The notes under the pieces: generated by a model
The model's database searches: none
What the model saw: only the letters and a program-made list of their open reading frames with translations
What the model was told of the DNA's origin: nothing
In this document: piece after piece, positions 25,493 to 37,900 of the stretch
How the letters are laid out: each line of letters starts with the position of its first letter
How positions within the stretch are numbered: position 1 is the stretch's first letter
Program-made: the position numbers and the translations under genes
Assembly (NCBI RefSeq): GCF_050436995.1
Contig: NC_134770.1
Span: 1,932,501-1,996,500 of the forward strand
Reading direction: 5' to 3'
From: Anticarsia gemmatalis
Taxonomy: Eukaryota; Arthropoda; Insecta; Lepidoptera; Erebidae
DNA length: 64,000 bases

Positions 25493-26990
25493 AAAACAGC
25501 AAAATATTGTGCTTCGACCCAAACCACAAGTCATTATTCCAGCTACCTTTTCAGCTAAACCACTGCGTCCATCCTAAGGCTCCAGTGACGAGACTGAACG
25601 AACGAAGCCTGGTCCACGTCATCAACAAGTACTACCAGGACATCTGCGCTGATGATGTCGAGAGAGCATTCCTCGCGGCTGATGATGTGGAACCTTATTT
25701 GAAGTATAAGTACCCGTTGTTGAGATTGAAGTAAGTACTTTTGTACTCCAACAATCATTATTAAACCCACTAACATACAGTTAGTGGGTTTAATAATGAT
25801 TGTTGGAGATCATGACTGCCATTGTGGTGCGGTCGGTAGTGTATACGACTGTTGATCTCCAAGTCTGGGGTTTGATGCTCAGGTCTGGCAAAGCGTTATT
25901 GGTTATTATATTGATCTGATCTAATCCATCTGATTCTAAACTGAGCAGAGGTTGTGCTATAGACACCAGACGACTAATAAACTTACTTAAATACATTAAT
26001 AAGAAAAGACCAATAATATCTTACCCGACTTGGAAATCGAACCCTAGACCTCATGATCTTCAATCCGGCCGCACCATAAAAGCAGCCATTTATTAATAAA
26101 TACATTTTCAGATACATCTGCGACCGTCAAGACTACTTTAAGAAGCAGTACGTACTAACCTCTCTGACCCTCTACCACTGCTGCGTATCTTCTATCAACG
26201 GCAAGGTGGACAATGATATCTGCGCTCACCTCGATAAAGGAGAACAGGAGCTGGTGTTGAAGTTCTGCGAACATCTGACTGATATGGAGATCACGTGTAA
26301 TAATGTGGAGTGTGCTATTAAATGTATGACTTTTTTTATTGGTAGCAATGTTGACTAAGGTATTTAAGATTTTTTAGAGCTCTGAAAACCAAGTGGCCTG
26401 TGTGTTCCGGTTTTCAGCCACCTCGCACGTTGATTTTGCTGTTAGACCACTGATAGAATAGTGGTCTACAACACGCAAGTGCTTTAGGCAAGACTCGATG
26501 ACTTTTCGAAGTTGTGTGTGCTATAAATAGTAATCGCATTTTTACGGTGAAGGAATCGTGATGAAACCTTTCATGCCCGACCATTTTTGGATACCTCTAA
26601 TTAGCCAGCATGGTGGACTCAAGGGCTTAGCCATTCCTCATTCTGGGAGGAAATCCTCGCCTAGCAGCGGGAAAGTATTTTTTTTTTTTTTTAATAACCC
26701 ATATCTGTCCCACTGCAGGGCAAGGGTCTCCTTCCAAACGAAGGGGAGGGGTTAGGCCTTGAGTCCACCACGCTGGCCAAGTGCGGGTTGGGGACTTTGC
26801 ATGCCCTCAATAAATGTATTAAACAAATTTTTAGGCATGCAAGGTTTCCTCACGATGTTTTCCTTCACCGTTAGAGCAAGTGATAATTATTTCTAATACA
26901 CACATAACTTCGAAAAGTCATTAATGTGTTGCCTCGGATTCGAACCTGCGACCACTTGCGTGGGAGGCGCCAACTTAAACCACTCGGCTA

Positions 26991-27036
<46 letters not shown>

Positions 27037-27588
27037 TTGAATTTATTTACTTTCATGGTCAATGGGCTAAATACGTGAAATTGGCCAAGATAATTTGACT
27101 TTGAAGTTCCTTTATCTAGCTTAAATCAAAATAAATCGTAATATTTTTCCACAGACACATGCGAAGAAGTAAAACTAATGACACCTCGAAGAAGACTAAT
27201 AAAACGAGTCCCAGAGAAGTCAATAAGCACCGTATCAGAAGAATCAGCTATACCGAGCGATTCTACTCTAAAACAATCATCTACAAACTCCTTAACATCA
27301 GACCCTTCCCAAAAACGCAGTATCAAATTCAAATCTTCGATAACAATATTACCGGCAGCTGCAACTGACCCTTCGTCCTTATCAGAATTGGCTTTTCAAG
27401 TACACTACGGTGCCCAAGCAGATTTAAGTGAACATAAAAAGATAGACCATGCGAACACTCAGATAAATCTTGAAGGACTTGATCGGGCTCCTCAAAGGGA
27501 TTTTATTGTACAGTCCAATTCTTCTGAGCTTGCAGGTGAGGGAGGTCTTGGGGAGAGTAAGCGTTATGGCATTTACTTGGAGTTGTAG
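25493..27588 (+). CDS. Unrecognised protein, three 3'-terminal exons
   Basis: Three exons join in frame: 25493-25730, 26112-26323 and 27155-27588 (stop), giving 293 visible residues. Acceptors are TGGTTTTCTCAG, TACATTTTCAG and ATTTTTCCACAG; donors are GTAAGT and GTATGA. The 5' end is missing: the first exon needs a phase-1 upstream exon, and there is no in-frame Met before it. The first two exons encode a compact Cys-containing region with amphipathic segments (VINKYYQDICADDVERAFL, LTLYHCCVSSINGKVDNDIC, then a CEHLTDMEITCNN stretch). The last exon is basic, then Ser/Thr/Glu-rich and probably disordered (TPRRRLIKRVPEKS onward). I see no signal peptide or membrane segment. I do not recognise the family. 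The neighbouring genes give no functional hint. Splice coherence and codon content make a real gene likely. Confidence 0.65.
25746..25808. repeat. Perfect 29-bp hairpin
   Basis: CTCCAACAATCATTATTAAA begins the left arm (25746-25774). The right arm (25780-25808) is its exact reverse complement, with the 5-nt loop ATACA between. It sits 15 bp past the donor of the first assembled exon of the 25.5-kb gene. Confidence 0.9.
25812..25990 (+). repeat. tRNA-like SINE (family F head) with family E-like 3' end
   Basis: The head GACTGCCATTGTGGTGCGGT resembles other GACTGCC..TGTGGYGCGG heads at 35895 (+), 33620 (+) and 29100 (+). The distal part, AACTGAGCAGAGGTTGTGCT followed by a GACTAATAAACTTA segment, resembles family E in reverse. 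It lies in the intron between exons of the 25.5-kb gene. Confidence 0.5.
26450..26680 (+). mobile_element. SINE family B copy, left partner of an inverted pair
   Basis: Carries GATGACTTTTCGAAGTTGTG, ACGGTGAAGGAATCGTGATG, AGCCAGCATGGTGGACTCAA and the CTAGCAGCGGGAAAGTA tail. It is followed by a T-run of 18 and then a second family B copy in reverse. Confidence 0.7.
26695..26990 (-). mobile_element. SINE family B, nearly complete reference copy
   Basis: Read in reverse, the element is a tRNA-like head (ATAGCCGAGTGG...TGGTCGCAGGTTCGAATCCG), then CACATTAATGACTTTTCGAA, ACGGTGAAGGAAAACATCGT, AAAGTCCCCAACCCGCACTT and the GGAGACCCTTGCCCTGCAGT tail. It is in the intron before the last exon of the 25.5-kb gene. 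Confidence 0.85.
26993..27034. repeat. (TA)n microsatellite
   Basis: About 21 TA dinucleotides directly follow the head of the reversed family B SINE. The run is probably polymorphic. Confidence 0.95.
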
Positions 27589-28270
27589 CTGCAATGAAAA
27601 TGTATTGAATGGATTGATTCGAAAGATTTCTTTAGTGCATCTGAGATTTTTAACATCTACTACTCTGTTTCTTAGTTTGGGTTCAATAGAACTATGTTTT
27701 TACAAGTCTTGTTTAGACTCTTTATGTCAAGTGTAATTTGTTTAATGGCTAATGTAGTTTTGAGCTCCACAAAAATGGGAAATAGTTAAAGTTCCTTTTT
27801 GAGATAAAGTACTTTTTTATAATTATTCCGGCTACAAATAAGTAAATGCTATAGTGTGTACTCAATTTGTAGGTTGTAGATTAAGATGTAAAGAAAACAG
27901 TTGTTATTTAGCCTTCTTCTTTACTTTGGTTAGTACCCTTTATATTTAAAGTTTAAGCCGCCCAAAGATTTAACGGGATAATTGAATATAAAGAATGGGG
28001 TTAGTAGTTTGGTAGTTTGAGATGTAGTAGATGACGTCGCATGAATATGAAGCCATTACCATCAAACTGACGATGGACTTCTCTCATTAGGAAACCGGAG
28101 GAAAGTATCCCACCGCGTCACACAAACATCGGGTTAGTAGATTCAGATAAACTTCATTTAAGTCATTTTACTCTCTACCGGCTTAGTACAAATCGAGCTA
28201 TCTGAAGATCGTATACAAAAAGACAATTAGTCCATTCTAGCCGACGTTTTAAATTCAGTAAACAGAGTTT

Positions 28271-28520
28271 AGGACAGAAACTGCGTAAGGCGGACGCCCG
28301 CGCGGTCTGGTCAAGAGTGCTCCGTAGCGGACATCCGCGCGGGCACCCGTCGCACGGAACCGCGCTTTGGTGACCGTCTCCGTACCACGGATACCCTCCC
28401 GAGGGCACTAGTAACACAGCATAATCCGATCCCCGCGATGGACCCTGTTGCGGTCCCACGGAAAACGTCCGTACTCGTACATATGCACTGAATGGGCGTC
28501 CGTTTAACGCAGTTTCAGGG
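28271..28520. mobile_element. GC-rich inverted-repeat element with TTA flanks
   Basis: The left end GGACAGAAACTGCGTAAGGC continuing GGACGCCCG and the right end GGGCGTCCGTTTAACGCAGT continuing TTCAGGGCC are inverted repeats. The left is preceded and the right followed by TTA. A 3-bp TTA target duplication with ends starting GG is typical of PIF/Harbinger-type MITEs. The GC-rich interior (CGCCCGCGCGG, CCGCGCGGGC) keeps a 94-codon minus-strand frame open at 28175-28459, which I reject as a gene. It lies upstream of the GH20 gene and might affect its promoter. Confidence 0.65.
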
Positions 28521-28945
28521 CCTTAGTTTTGCAGGTTTTTAATTTCTTTATGTCTGCAGCAGCTGGCTAAGACTCGGATTAAGTTGAACTCATATATCAT
28601 ACCTTTAGTTCTCACAACTGTACTTCATACGCTGATGACCATTTTAAAGCTTATTAGTTTCATCTCAATCTTCAGAGGCGATCTGTGTCGTGAAGGTGAA
28701 GAGGACTTTAATTGAGGGTCTTTAATATGTATATTTAGTTACCGATTTGAGGTTAAACTTTTATACCCAAGAATCAAAATTCAATTAAGTGCCACATACC
28801 TTCAAATATATATAAAATAATTACCTAAACCATGTCCAGCATGGGTTATATTTTTCATGTAAAATTGACATCGTACTTGAAGGTCTTCGTCTGGTTTCCA
28901 GCGACTAATTGCCAGCCAGAGTGCGCGTGTACCAGATGCTCTCCC

Positions 28946-31900
28946 ATGGGAGCGTCTTGCGGTGACCCTGGAGGTACCATGGCTAAATGCGTCAAGTCAC
29001 CAGATCTACCATCACGGGAACTGAAAGTTGAACCTCTAAGAGAGAAGTAAGAATAATTTCTTTAGCATTAGCGTAATAACTGAAAGAACATTCTTTGAAT
29101 GTCTGACTGCTACCTTGGCGGTGAATATGCCGATGCTGATGCCGAGATCTCGGGTTCGATTCCTGGGTCGTCTTTTTATTGAAGTCTCAATTTACTGCCT
29201 CCGTGGCGCAGTGGTTTAGGTCGCCACGCCGATACCACTGCGTCGGGAGGGTTCGATTCCCACACGGAACAATTATTTGTGCGATCCACAAATCGACATA
29301 AGATAAATTCTTAGTGCGGGAGTTGTCTTTAAGAAAATTATTATTGTGAATGACGTAATGAGGATTTTATCCACATACCTTTCCCTACACTTTCAGGTAT
29401 AACAGACATGATGTTAAACATATATGTAATATATAAAATATGTTATATATGTTAATTTCTAGACTCAAGTTTAACTGGCAAATCTGGGGTCTAATCTTCG
29501 GCTGTCTGCTGGTGGCTGGTGTCATGTCATACTTATCACTATCTACGAATCCGGCTGAACCGACTAGGAGATCAAACGATGTCAAGAGAAGCATGCAGAC
29601 CACGTTGATAAGGGTCAAGTAAGTGGAGCATTTGATGATAAGGGACCTTTAAAAATGGTGTAACTCATTACTGTCTCATTGCGGGGCACGGATCACCTTA
29701 CGATAAATATATTTCTATTTGTTAGAAGACAGATCCCGCACTAAGAATTGCTCTTTGGTCGTGGGGACTTTTACAAACAACGGACAAATAATTGTCCCGT
29801 GTGGGAATCGAACCCACGACCTCTCGGCGTATTGGTATCGGCGTGGCGACCTTAACCACTGCGCCACGGAGACATTGATTAAGGTCGCCACGCCGATGGT
29901 ACGCACTATGTTAATATACATACATAATATAAGTATCTACTGTACCTAAAATAAAGAGACTAGAACGATTTCGTTTGCCTTTCCCCTCCACAACATGGGC
30001 TTTCCTATAGTAATTTAAGCATGATTCTTCGCTATCAAAGAAAGTAATATTTTTTTCTCATAGTTCATAGAGCGTTATATATTTTCCAGGCGCAAGAACC
30101 ATCCACACACATTCGTCTGCAAGGACAAGCTCTGTCAAAAAGTCTACCATCAGACTTCCGACACCACCTACGTATCTTTTAGCCGATGTGTCTTAGAATG
30201 TATGGGACCACAACTATGGCCTCATCCCATAGGCTTCACGTTTTTCACCAAACAAGTCATAGCTCTAGCTACTAACAAACTTGAATATAAATTCCAATCA
30301 GTCCCATCTGAAGCCGTGCATTCGTATTTAGCAGAAGCATTCAAGCTCTTTATAGCAAATCTAGCGGAATTAGAAAAAATCAGTTTACATCGCCTAGATG
30401 AAAATGACACAGATTTGTTTGTTAGAAAGATGAATATACAAATTGATGTGGAAAGCGACGCTGATCCTCGTATGAGGGTGAATACAGACGAGAGTTACAA
30501 TTTACGACTTGAAGTTTTGAACAACCAAGTGGTGATCAGAATTGCCTCTCCTTCGTTCTGTGGGGTTAGACATGGTCTCGAAACACTAAGCCAGACTATT
30601 TTAGTCGATGAGACAACAGGATATTTAATAACTCTATCAAATATCATCATAAAAGACGCTCCAAGCTACAGATACAGAGGTCTGATGCTCGACACTGGAA
30701 GAAACTACATACCGGTCTCAGATATTTTAAGAACAATAGACGCAATGTCTACCTGCAAATTGAACACATTTCATTGGAGGATTTCCGATGTGACAAGTTT
30801 CCCTTTACTACTAGAAAAGGTTTCAATGCTTTTCGAATATGGAGCGTATAGCAGAAATCTAGTTTATACTAAAGAAGATGTAAAAGCGATTGTGAAACGA
30901 GCTGGAGTGCGAGGAATAAGGGTTTTGATTGAAGTAGCTGCTCCAGGGCCGGTTGGAAGGGCTTGGTCGTGGTCCACCGATGCGTCTTGCCCGACGAAAA
31001 CAGAAAATTTCACTTGCAACAATATGCTTTGTCTCAGACTGTCAATGAGAGACACTATAATGAATATACTCGAAATTATTTATAGAGAAATAATTGAAAT
31101 GACAAGAGTCGATGATGTTTTTCATTTGAGTGATAGTTTGTTTTCGATGGTGAATTGTTATTATTTGGAAGAGGAGAGGGAAGGGTTTCTGGAAAAGGCG
31201 TTGGCTAGGTTGAAAGTGGCTAATAAAGGTTTTGTACCTAAGTTGCCGATTGTGTGGTATACTGCGCATTTGTCGAAGGATTTTGAGGCGAGATCTTGGG
31301 ATATGTAAGTAAATTATACCATATGTTAATATCCTAATTATCCGTAAATGATAAAATTCGTAAATTATGATAGAATATTTGTTTTCAACATTTCGAGGCC
31401 AATTTCATGCTTACTCAATACTTAGATCCTTTTTAGTTATTTAAAACATTCTAAATACATCCCCGACCATTGTCTATCTTAGTTTAATATACAGAAATTC
31501 TAGCTTCCTTAAATTGTCAAAGAAAAATAGTTGAAGTTGGCAATCTGGCACGCCAACATCCGCTGCATCTTTAATTACGCAAAACTACTTTGCAGGATAA
31601 AAATGTTCTGAATAAAGATTATAGGGATTGTTCACAAAATATCACTATTTGCGGTGACCTGTAGTTTGATTTCCATCAGCCACTTGTTTCCATAAAAAAG
31701 ATATACTTTGCCATAATTCCCTTCTCTTGTCTTCAGGATGGGAGTACAGTTATCTGAATGGCAGCAGAGTCCTTCAGATCAGTTCTTGAGTAGGTTCAAA
31801 GTGATACATTCAAGCAAATGGGACCTGTCTTGTGATATTAAGAAACAGAGGTGTAGGAAATACAGGTTAGTGTACTACTTTGAAATTCTACTAGCTTCAC

Positions 31901-34900
31901 ACTTTAGGCTGACTCCGAGTTTGTCCAAGTTCGAAGATTATCTGGGGTAAAGTATATTATGTAACAAACGTATATATATAGGTATGTAGATTATAAGCTA
32001 CCTGCGTGTCAAATTTCATCTAAATATATTCAGTAGCTTTTGCGTGGAAAAGCAGTTTTTAGTCTTAAAAAGCACTGTTTAAAAAGTAAAGCATTAAGAG
32101 TAGAAAAAAAAGATAAATTAAAATGACTTTATGACAAGATGTATGGGTGTGAATGAAGCAAAGGTTTGTAAGGATCGTACAAAGTGGCGTTCCCTGTCTA
32201 CCCCTATAGGAAAAAGGCGTGATTTTATATATGTATGTAACATTACTTGTCGTAGAATTTACAAATAAACAAAACATGGACATAATGTTTTGATCAAATA
32301 GCCCTTCGGATTTACCAAGCATGATGCAACAAACCTAAACCAAATCCGTTTCAAAAATTAATAATTCATTTATCCATATCATTAATTATGTATTATTTCT
32401 GATCTATAAAACATTTGTCACGTAGTTTTTCTCGTAAATCCTGAATCCGTATTGCAAAGACACTTCCTATGAGCTTTGAACAGGATTTCTTAGTATAGGA
32501 TATATGTAGATTGTCGTTTTTTTTATATCCGGTCCGTTTGATATGTCCCGGATTCGATGCTTGGGTTGGTCACAGTGTCATTGGGTTTTTTTCAAATTCT
32601 TTGAAGGTCCGGAATATGTAAGGTGGCTTACTTTGTATATCTATTTATTTATTTTGGTTCTAGAAACATAAATCTATACTAATATTATAAAGCTGAAGAG
32701 TTTGTTTGTTTGTTTGTTTGTTTGAACGCGCTAATCTCAGGAACTACTGGTCCGATTTGAAAAATTCTTTCAGTTTTAGATAGTCCATTTCTCGAGGAAG
32801 GTTATAGGTTATATATATCATCACGCTACGACCAATAGGAGCAGAGTATCAGTGAAAAATGTTACAAAAACGGGAAAAATTATGATTCTCTTATGTGACG
32901 CAGGCGAAGTTGCGCGGGTCAGCTAGTACAGTATAAATATTTATCATAATGTTGCAATTAAGAATTTTAGCTAACACCAATAGAGTTTCTAATAACTTAA
33001 TTAATTATTAATTATAGTGCTCAAATGTGTGTTGTACGAGGGTACACTGTATATGTCATCACTCTCGTAAACCAGGTATATAATGACCGTAAATAGGTCA
33101 GACCTACTTACTAGCAGCTTAACCTAGTCTTTGAAAAACTTAGGTGAATGACATAATCAGAAATTATTTTTGATTGAGTTGGAAATCGAATTGCGACGCA
33201 AAATGGAACTTAAAGAACCTCAGAAATAAGTCTGCTTAATTTCAAATATTATATTATTACAAAATAATATCCCCAATTCAATATAAATGATATAATCTAT
33301 GACCATGCTAAATTTTATTGAAATCGGTTCCGCCGTTTTGATCTGGAAGGAAACCAAGCAAACACACATCAGTATAAAGTAAAAAAATACAGTTCCCTAG
33401 CAACTAAAATAGACCTATATCAACCGGTTCGCACAAACAGCCGTTAGCGGTCACCCATCGATACTCTGACCTCGGCAAAGGTCGCTTACTCTCTTCCTTT
33501 GACGTCATACAGTTAGCTTTCGTACAACCTCGTATGATCGTTTAGCTTTCAATATAAAGTTGATCACCTTGCAATGAGTTCTATTGGTATAGTAATATAT
33601 TAATTACATAAATAATTACTAACTGCTTCTGTGGTAGTGTGTGCGACTATTGAACGAGGTGTCGAGTTCGATTTCCGAGTCGGACAAAGTGGTGAATATT
33701 TTCTGTTACAATATTCTCTATGTTAGAACAGACTCCAAAAAGTCTGTTTTAAATTATTATAGAAAAAATTATAATAAAATTGTTTTAAAGTATGTACATA
33801 AAATCACGCCTTCTCATAGGTGTAGACAAAGACCAAAAAAGGCCACTTGGTACTCCTTTCAAACTTTCTTTGATTTTGATTAGACGTTAAATTACTTAAC
33901 GACATAGACTTTATATTATAAAAAAATTACAACTAAAGTTGCGGAAATAAGCAAGTAATAATAAATATATGTATATAGGTAGTTTGAGTACACGCATACG
34001 AAATGTATACGTCGCAATGGGTAAAAAGGTCATCTTGTGCCCATCACGGGTCATGAAATATGACCTTATCTTCATTATCAGTACATTTCAGTGATTTACT
34101 TCATGTCTTAATGTAACTATTGTTTTATATTAATTATTAATATTACCTATATTTTAGTGACTAGTGTACCTCTCATGTAAGTGGTTGGCGGAAACCAACG
34201 CAACACACCAAACGGCCGGGTCCAGACTGAGCGAGCAGCCTCGCGAGGCAATATCTCGGTCCCGCTCATTTCGATCTGAAAGAAAAGGGATGATGTCGTC
34301 CTGACCGATTTCGGCTACGGCGGCCAGTTTCATTGAAACCAACCAACTGTGCAGGACTTTATTTATAGTGGCCAAGTGTGTGCACAATACACAGGTACAC
34401 TCTCAGGCGCAGGACCGACGGCTTTACGTGCTCTCCGAGGCACGGAGGTCTAAGACCTCAACTTTCCGACTCCGGCAATCTCTGAGAATTTTTAAACAAA
34501 AATCTCAGAAAAGGCTTTTTTAACGACTGCGCTACAGAGGCAGTCAGAAAAGAGACCAAGATATTGCCTCGCGAGGCTGCTCGCTCAGTCAGTACGCAAC
34601 TATTGCTTTTTCTAGTTATGTGTGTATAATATATCAGCTTAGCCTTTTTTCCAACTATGTTGGAGTCGGCTTCCAGTCTCACCGGATGCAGCTGAATACT
34701 TAATTTTACATTTCATGAAGCGACTATCAGGCCTCCACAACCCAGTTACTTAGGTTATATCACGATACTCTTCGGTAGCACGGGTTGTCAGACATTCAAG
34801 TTTCTGACTTATGTTAACAACTGAAGTTATGTGTGTATATCGTTCCAACGTTGAAGGAAAACATCGTGATATAACCTAGCAAGCAGCTTGAAACTTCTTT

Positions 34901-37900
34901 AGAACAATTCTTGAAGGTATGCAGAGTCCCTAACCGGGATTTGCGTAGACGAAAATGTTAAAAACTATGTTTTTTTTTAGAACATGGCAAGAAATGTACT
35001 CATGGAAGTCTTGGCGAAACCTTGAAGTGTTCACCATAGAGGGAGGAGAGTCCATATTGTGGACAGATCTGGTCGATTCTAGTAAGTATATCCTTTAAAC
35101 CATTTAAACCATTTATTTTTGTTACACAAAATAAAACTTAGCATAACTTAGTATCTAGTCAGTACATTAAATTTATATGTAACAAAGGGTTACAGCTCAG
35201 TGTACGCTGTGCTAAGCACAGCGCTGATTTTCAGAAAACTAAAAACCAGACACCTAGAAAGGAAGTCTGTCCTATACTAATTCACAAAACAGATAAATAT
35301 TAAGTTCGGTTAAGTTAAGTTAACATGAGGAGCTTCTTCCTAGTTTCGGTTACTTGTTGATAAACGATTGTGGGTTAAGCAACCCTTGGCGCATGTATTC
35401 TATGCACAGGTGGCCGCTTAGTGGTATTTAGACTATTGGAAATTCCACCCCTTAGGGGGTGAAATTCCACGCGTAAAATGTCACGGTCGAAAAGCTACAA
35501 TAGTTATTTATTAATTACTTGCTAACTATTTACCTGATACCTAAAACCAGGTTTAACAACTATTTATATGGCCAGATTGGGTTTTATAAGCTCCTGGAGA
35601 TCCGTAAACCAGCCAAAAACTTAGTTTTTTCCACTAACAATCGTATATGGTAAATTGATAATATTCCAGTCTAAACTCAAAAACCTAATTAAAATGACTA
35701 ATACGCAACCACAGTATAATTAAGCCGGGTCTTTCCCAAGGACCGTGGCAGGTAGCCCACAATGTGTGACTGTACCGGAAGATTGATAAAATAATTGATT
35801 TTCTGAGAAATATCTTATTTAATTGCATTTCTGGCGCTTACGTCTTTTCGGGAATAAAAAAAAACAACAAAAAAAAGTTGTTGTTTTCTATTCTGACTAA
35901 TTTGCTGCCTCTGTGGCGCGGTCGGTGGTGAAGTGAATCCGAATGCTGACCACGATGTCCCGAGTTCAATTCCCGGGTCGGACAAAGTGCTAATGGTCTT
36001 TTTGTAATTTCTTTCTACCCACTGTTGAGTATAGACCCTCAGTACGCCATTTATATAAGAACACCATTGCTAATCTCTATAGAAACCTGGAATTGGTGAC
36101 GTACTGAAATAATTCAAACTTCAAAATATCCTTTATTTCGTTAACTTCGTACAAAGTATTTGAAATAGTCATAATTATATTGTATTATTTTTTGTGGTAA
36201 TAGGCTAGCCCCCTATTACAATGAACTAACATTGTTAATGGCGAAACGCGAGTATATTTGATAAACCTCTATGTCTACACCTTCGGGTATATCAGGTGTG
36301 ATATTATTATGTTTATATAATTATTTTCACAGGTAACCTTGACTATCATCTATGGCCACGTGCGGCTGCTGTAGCTGAAAGATTGTGGTCAGACATAGCT
36401 CTGAACGGCAGCGTGTCCGGCAATGTGTATATGAGACTGGATCATCAAAGGTACTTGAAATTGCTACTTATATTTATGGCTCTTTAACATACGTGTCGTG
36501 GGTTCGTAACCCACGCAGGATGAACATATACGTGTGCTAAGCATTAGTGTTTGTTCAGATTAGTGATTAGATTTAGAAATAAATATTAAGTCAGGGAAAG
36601 AGTCTTTCATATTATAGTATGTATGAACTTGTAATAAAATCTCTTTGGCTTCAAAAATCACAAATGAGTACACGGTTCATTAGGTTTTTTTCAGTGAGCT
36701 CGTGAGGTACCCAAATATCGAGCTTTTTTGTGTAGCGAAAAGATTTTATTACAAGTTCTTACATACTTTAATGCGAAAAGACTTTTTCTCCGACCTAATA
36801 TGTTTGTTTGTTGTTTTATCATCAAAATTATGAATATAAATTAGAAAGTTTGCCTGTTTGTAATACATTTTCGACCGAGTTATTGGGGATGGGAAACTTG
36901 GGGGCAAGCATAAGCTATTGTTTTTCTAAAAGTGCTAAACCGATTTCCGTGAAATTCAGCATGGAGATAGTAGAAGACCTCGGACCTCTTTTTATCTCAC
37001 GTGAGCTTCTTATCTGAAAATAGCGGCTATGTACAGGGTGTTGTTATATTTTTAATCTTGTGTTCACATATACAGCTGATAACTTTCATACGTTAAAAAG
37101 GCTCGAGCACGCATTTGTCACGCACTTTTATCTGTTCTTCACTGTGTATGATTGTTTATTTCGCACTAGCTGACCCGCGCAACTTCGCTTGCGACACATA
37201 AGAGAGAATAGGTCATAATTTTCCCCGTGTTTGTATAATTTTTAACTGGTACTCTGCTCCTATTGGTTGTAGCGTGATGATATATAGCCTTCCTCAATAA
37301 ATAGGCTATACAACAATAAAATAATTCTTTAATTTTTTTTAATTGGCACCAGTAGTTCCTGAGATTAGCGCGTTAAAACAAACAAACAAACAAACTCTTT
37401 AGCTTTATAATATTAGTATAGATTATACATACGCTGCAATGACCAGCGTTTTCAGATCAACTTTTTCGTGCAAGCCTAGTTTCACGGCTAACGTATAAGT
37501 TTCGGTTATAATAGGTAAAGTAACAGTAAAAAATAACTTTAACCCATTAATGTCTAACTGCTGGGCAAGGGTCTCCTCCTGTAATGAGGAAGGGGTTAGG
37601 TCTTGAGTCACGCTGGCCAACTGCTGGGGACTTTGCATACCTTCAGGACTGTTCCAAAGAACGCTCAGGTATACAAGGTTGCTTCACGATGTTTTCCTTC
37701 ACCGTTGAAACAAGTGATAATTATTTTCTAATACACACATAACTTGGAAAAGTCATTGGTGTGTTGTCTCGGGTTCGAACCGTCTACTGCCTCTACACTA
37801 CTCGCGAAGTTAAACGAGGTTAGACGTATAGAATAATGTAGAGAAGCACTTCGGCTTAATTCGTCCGACTTTACCTCGCCTCGGCCGACTTCCGTTTGTT

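Noticed and set aside
25193..25534. 113-codon minus-strand frame
   Set aside because: It is the reverse of a family A SINE plus the antisense of a real exon starting at 25493.
26993..27034. (TA)n as a promoter or origin-like element
   Set aside because: It directly follows a SINE head within an intron and is best explained as a microsatellite.
28175..28459. 94-codon minus-strand frame
   Set aside because: It lies over the GC-rich inverted-repeat element at 28271-28520 and has no splice or start support.
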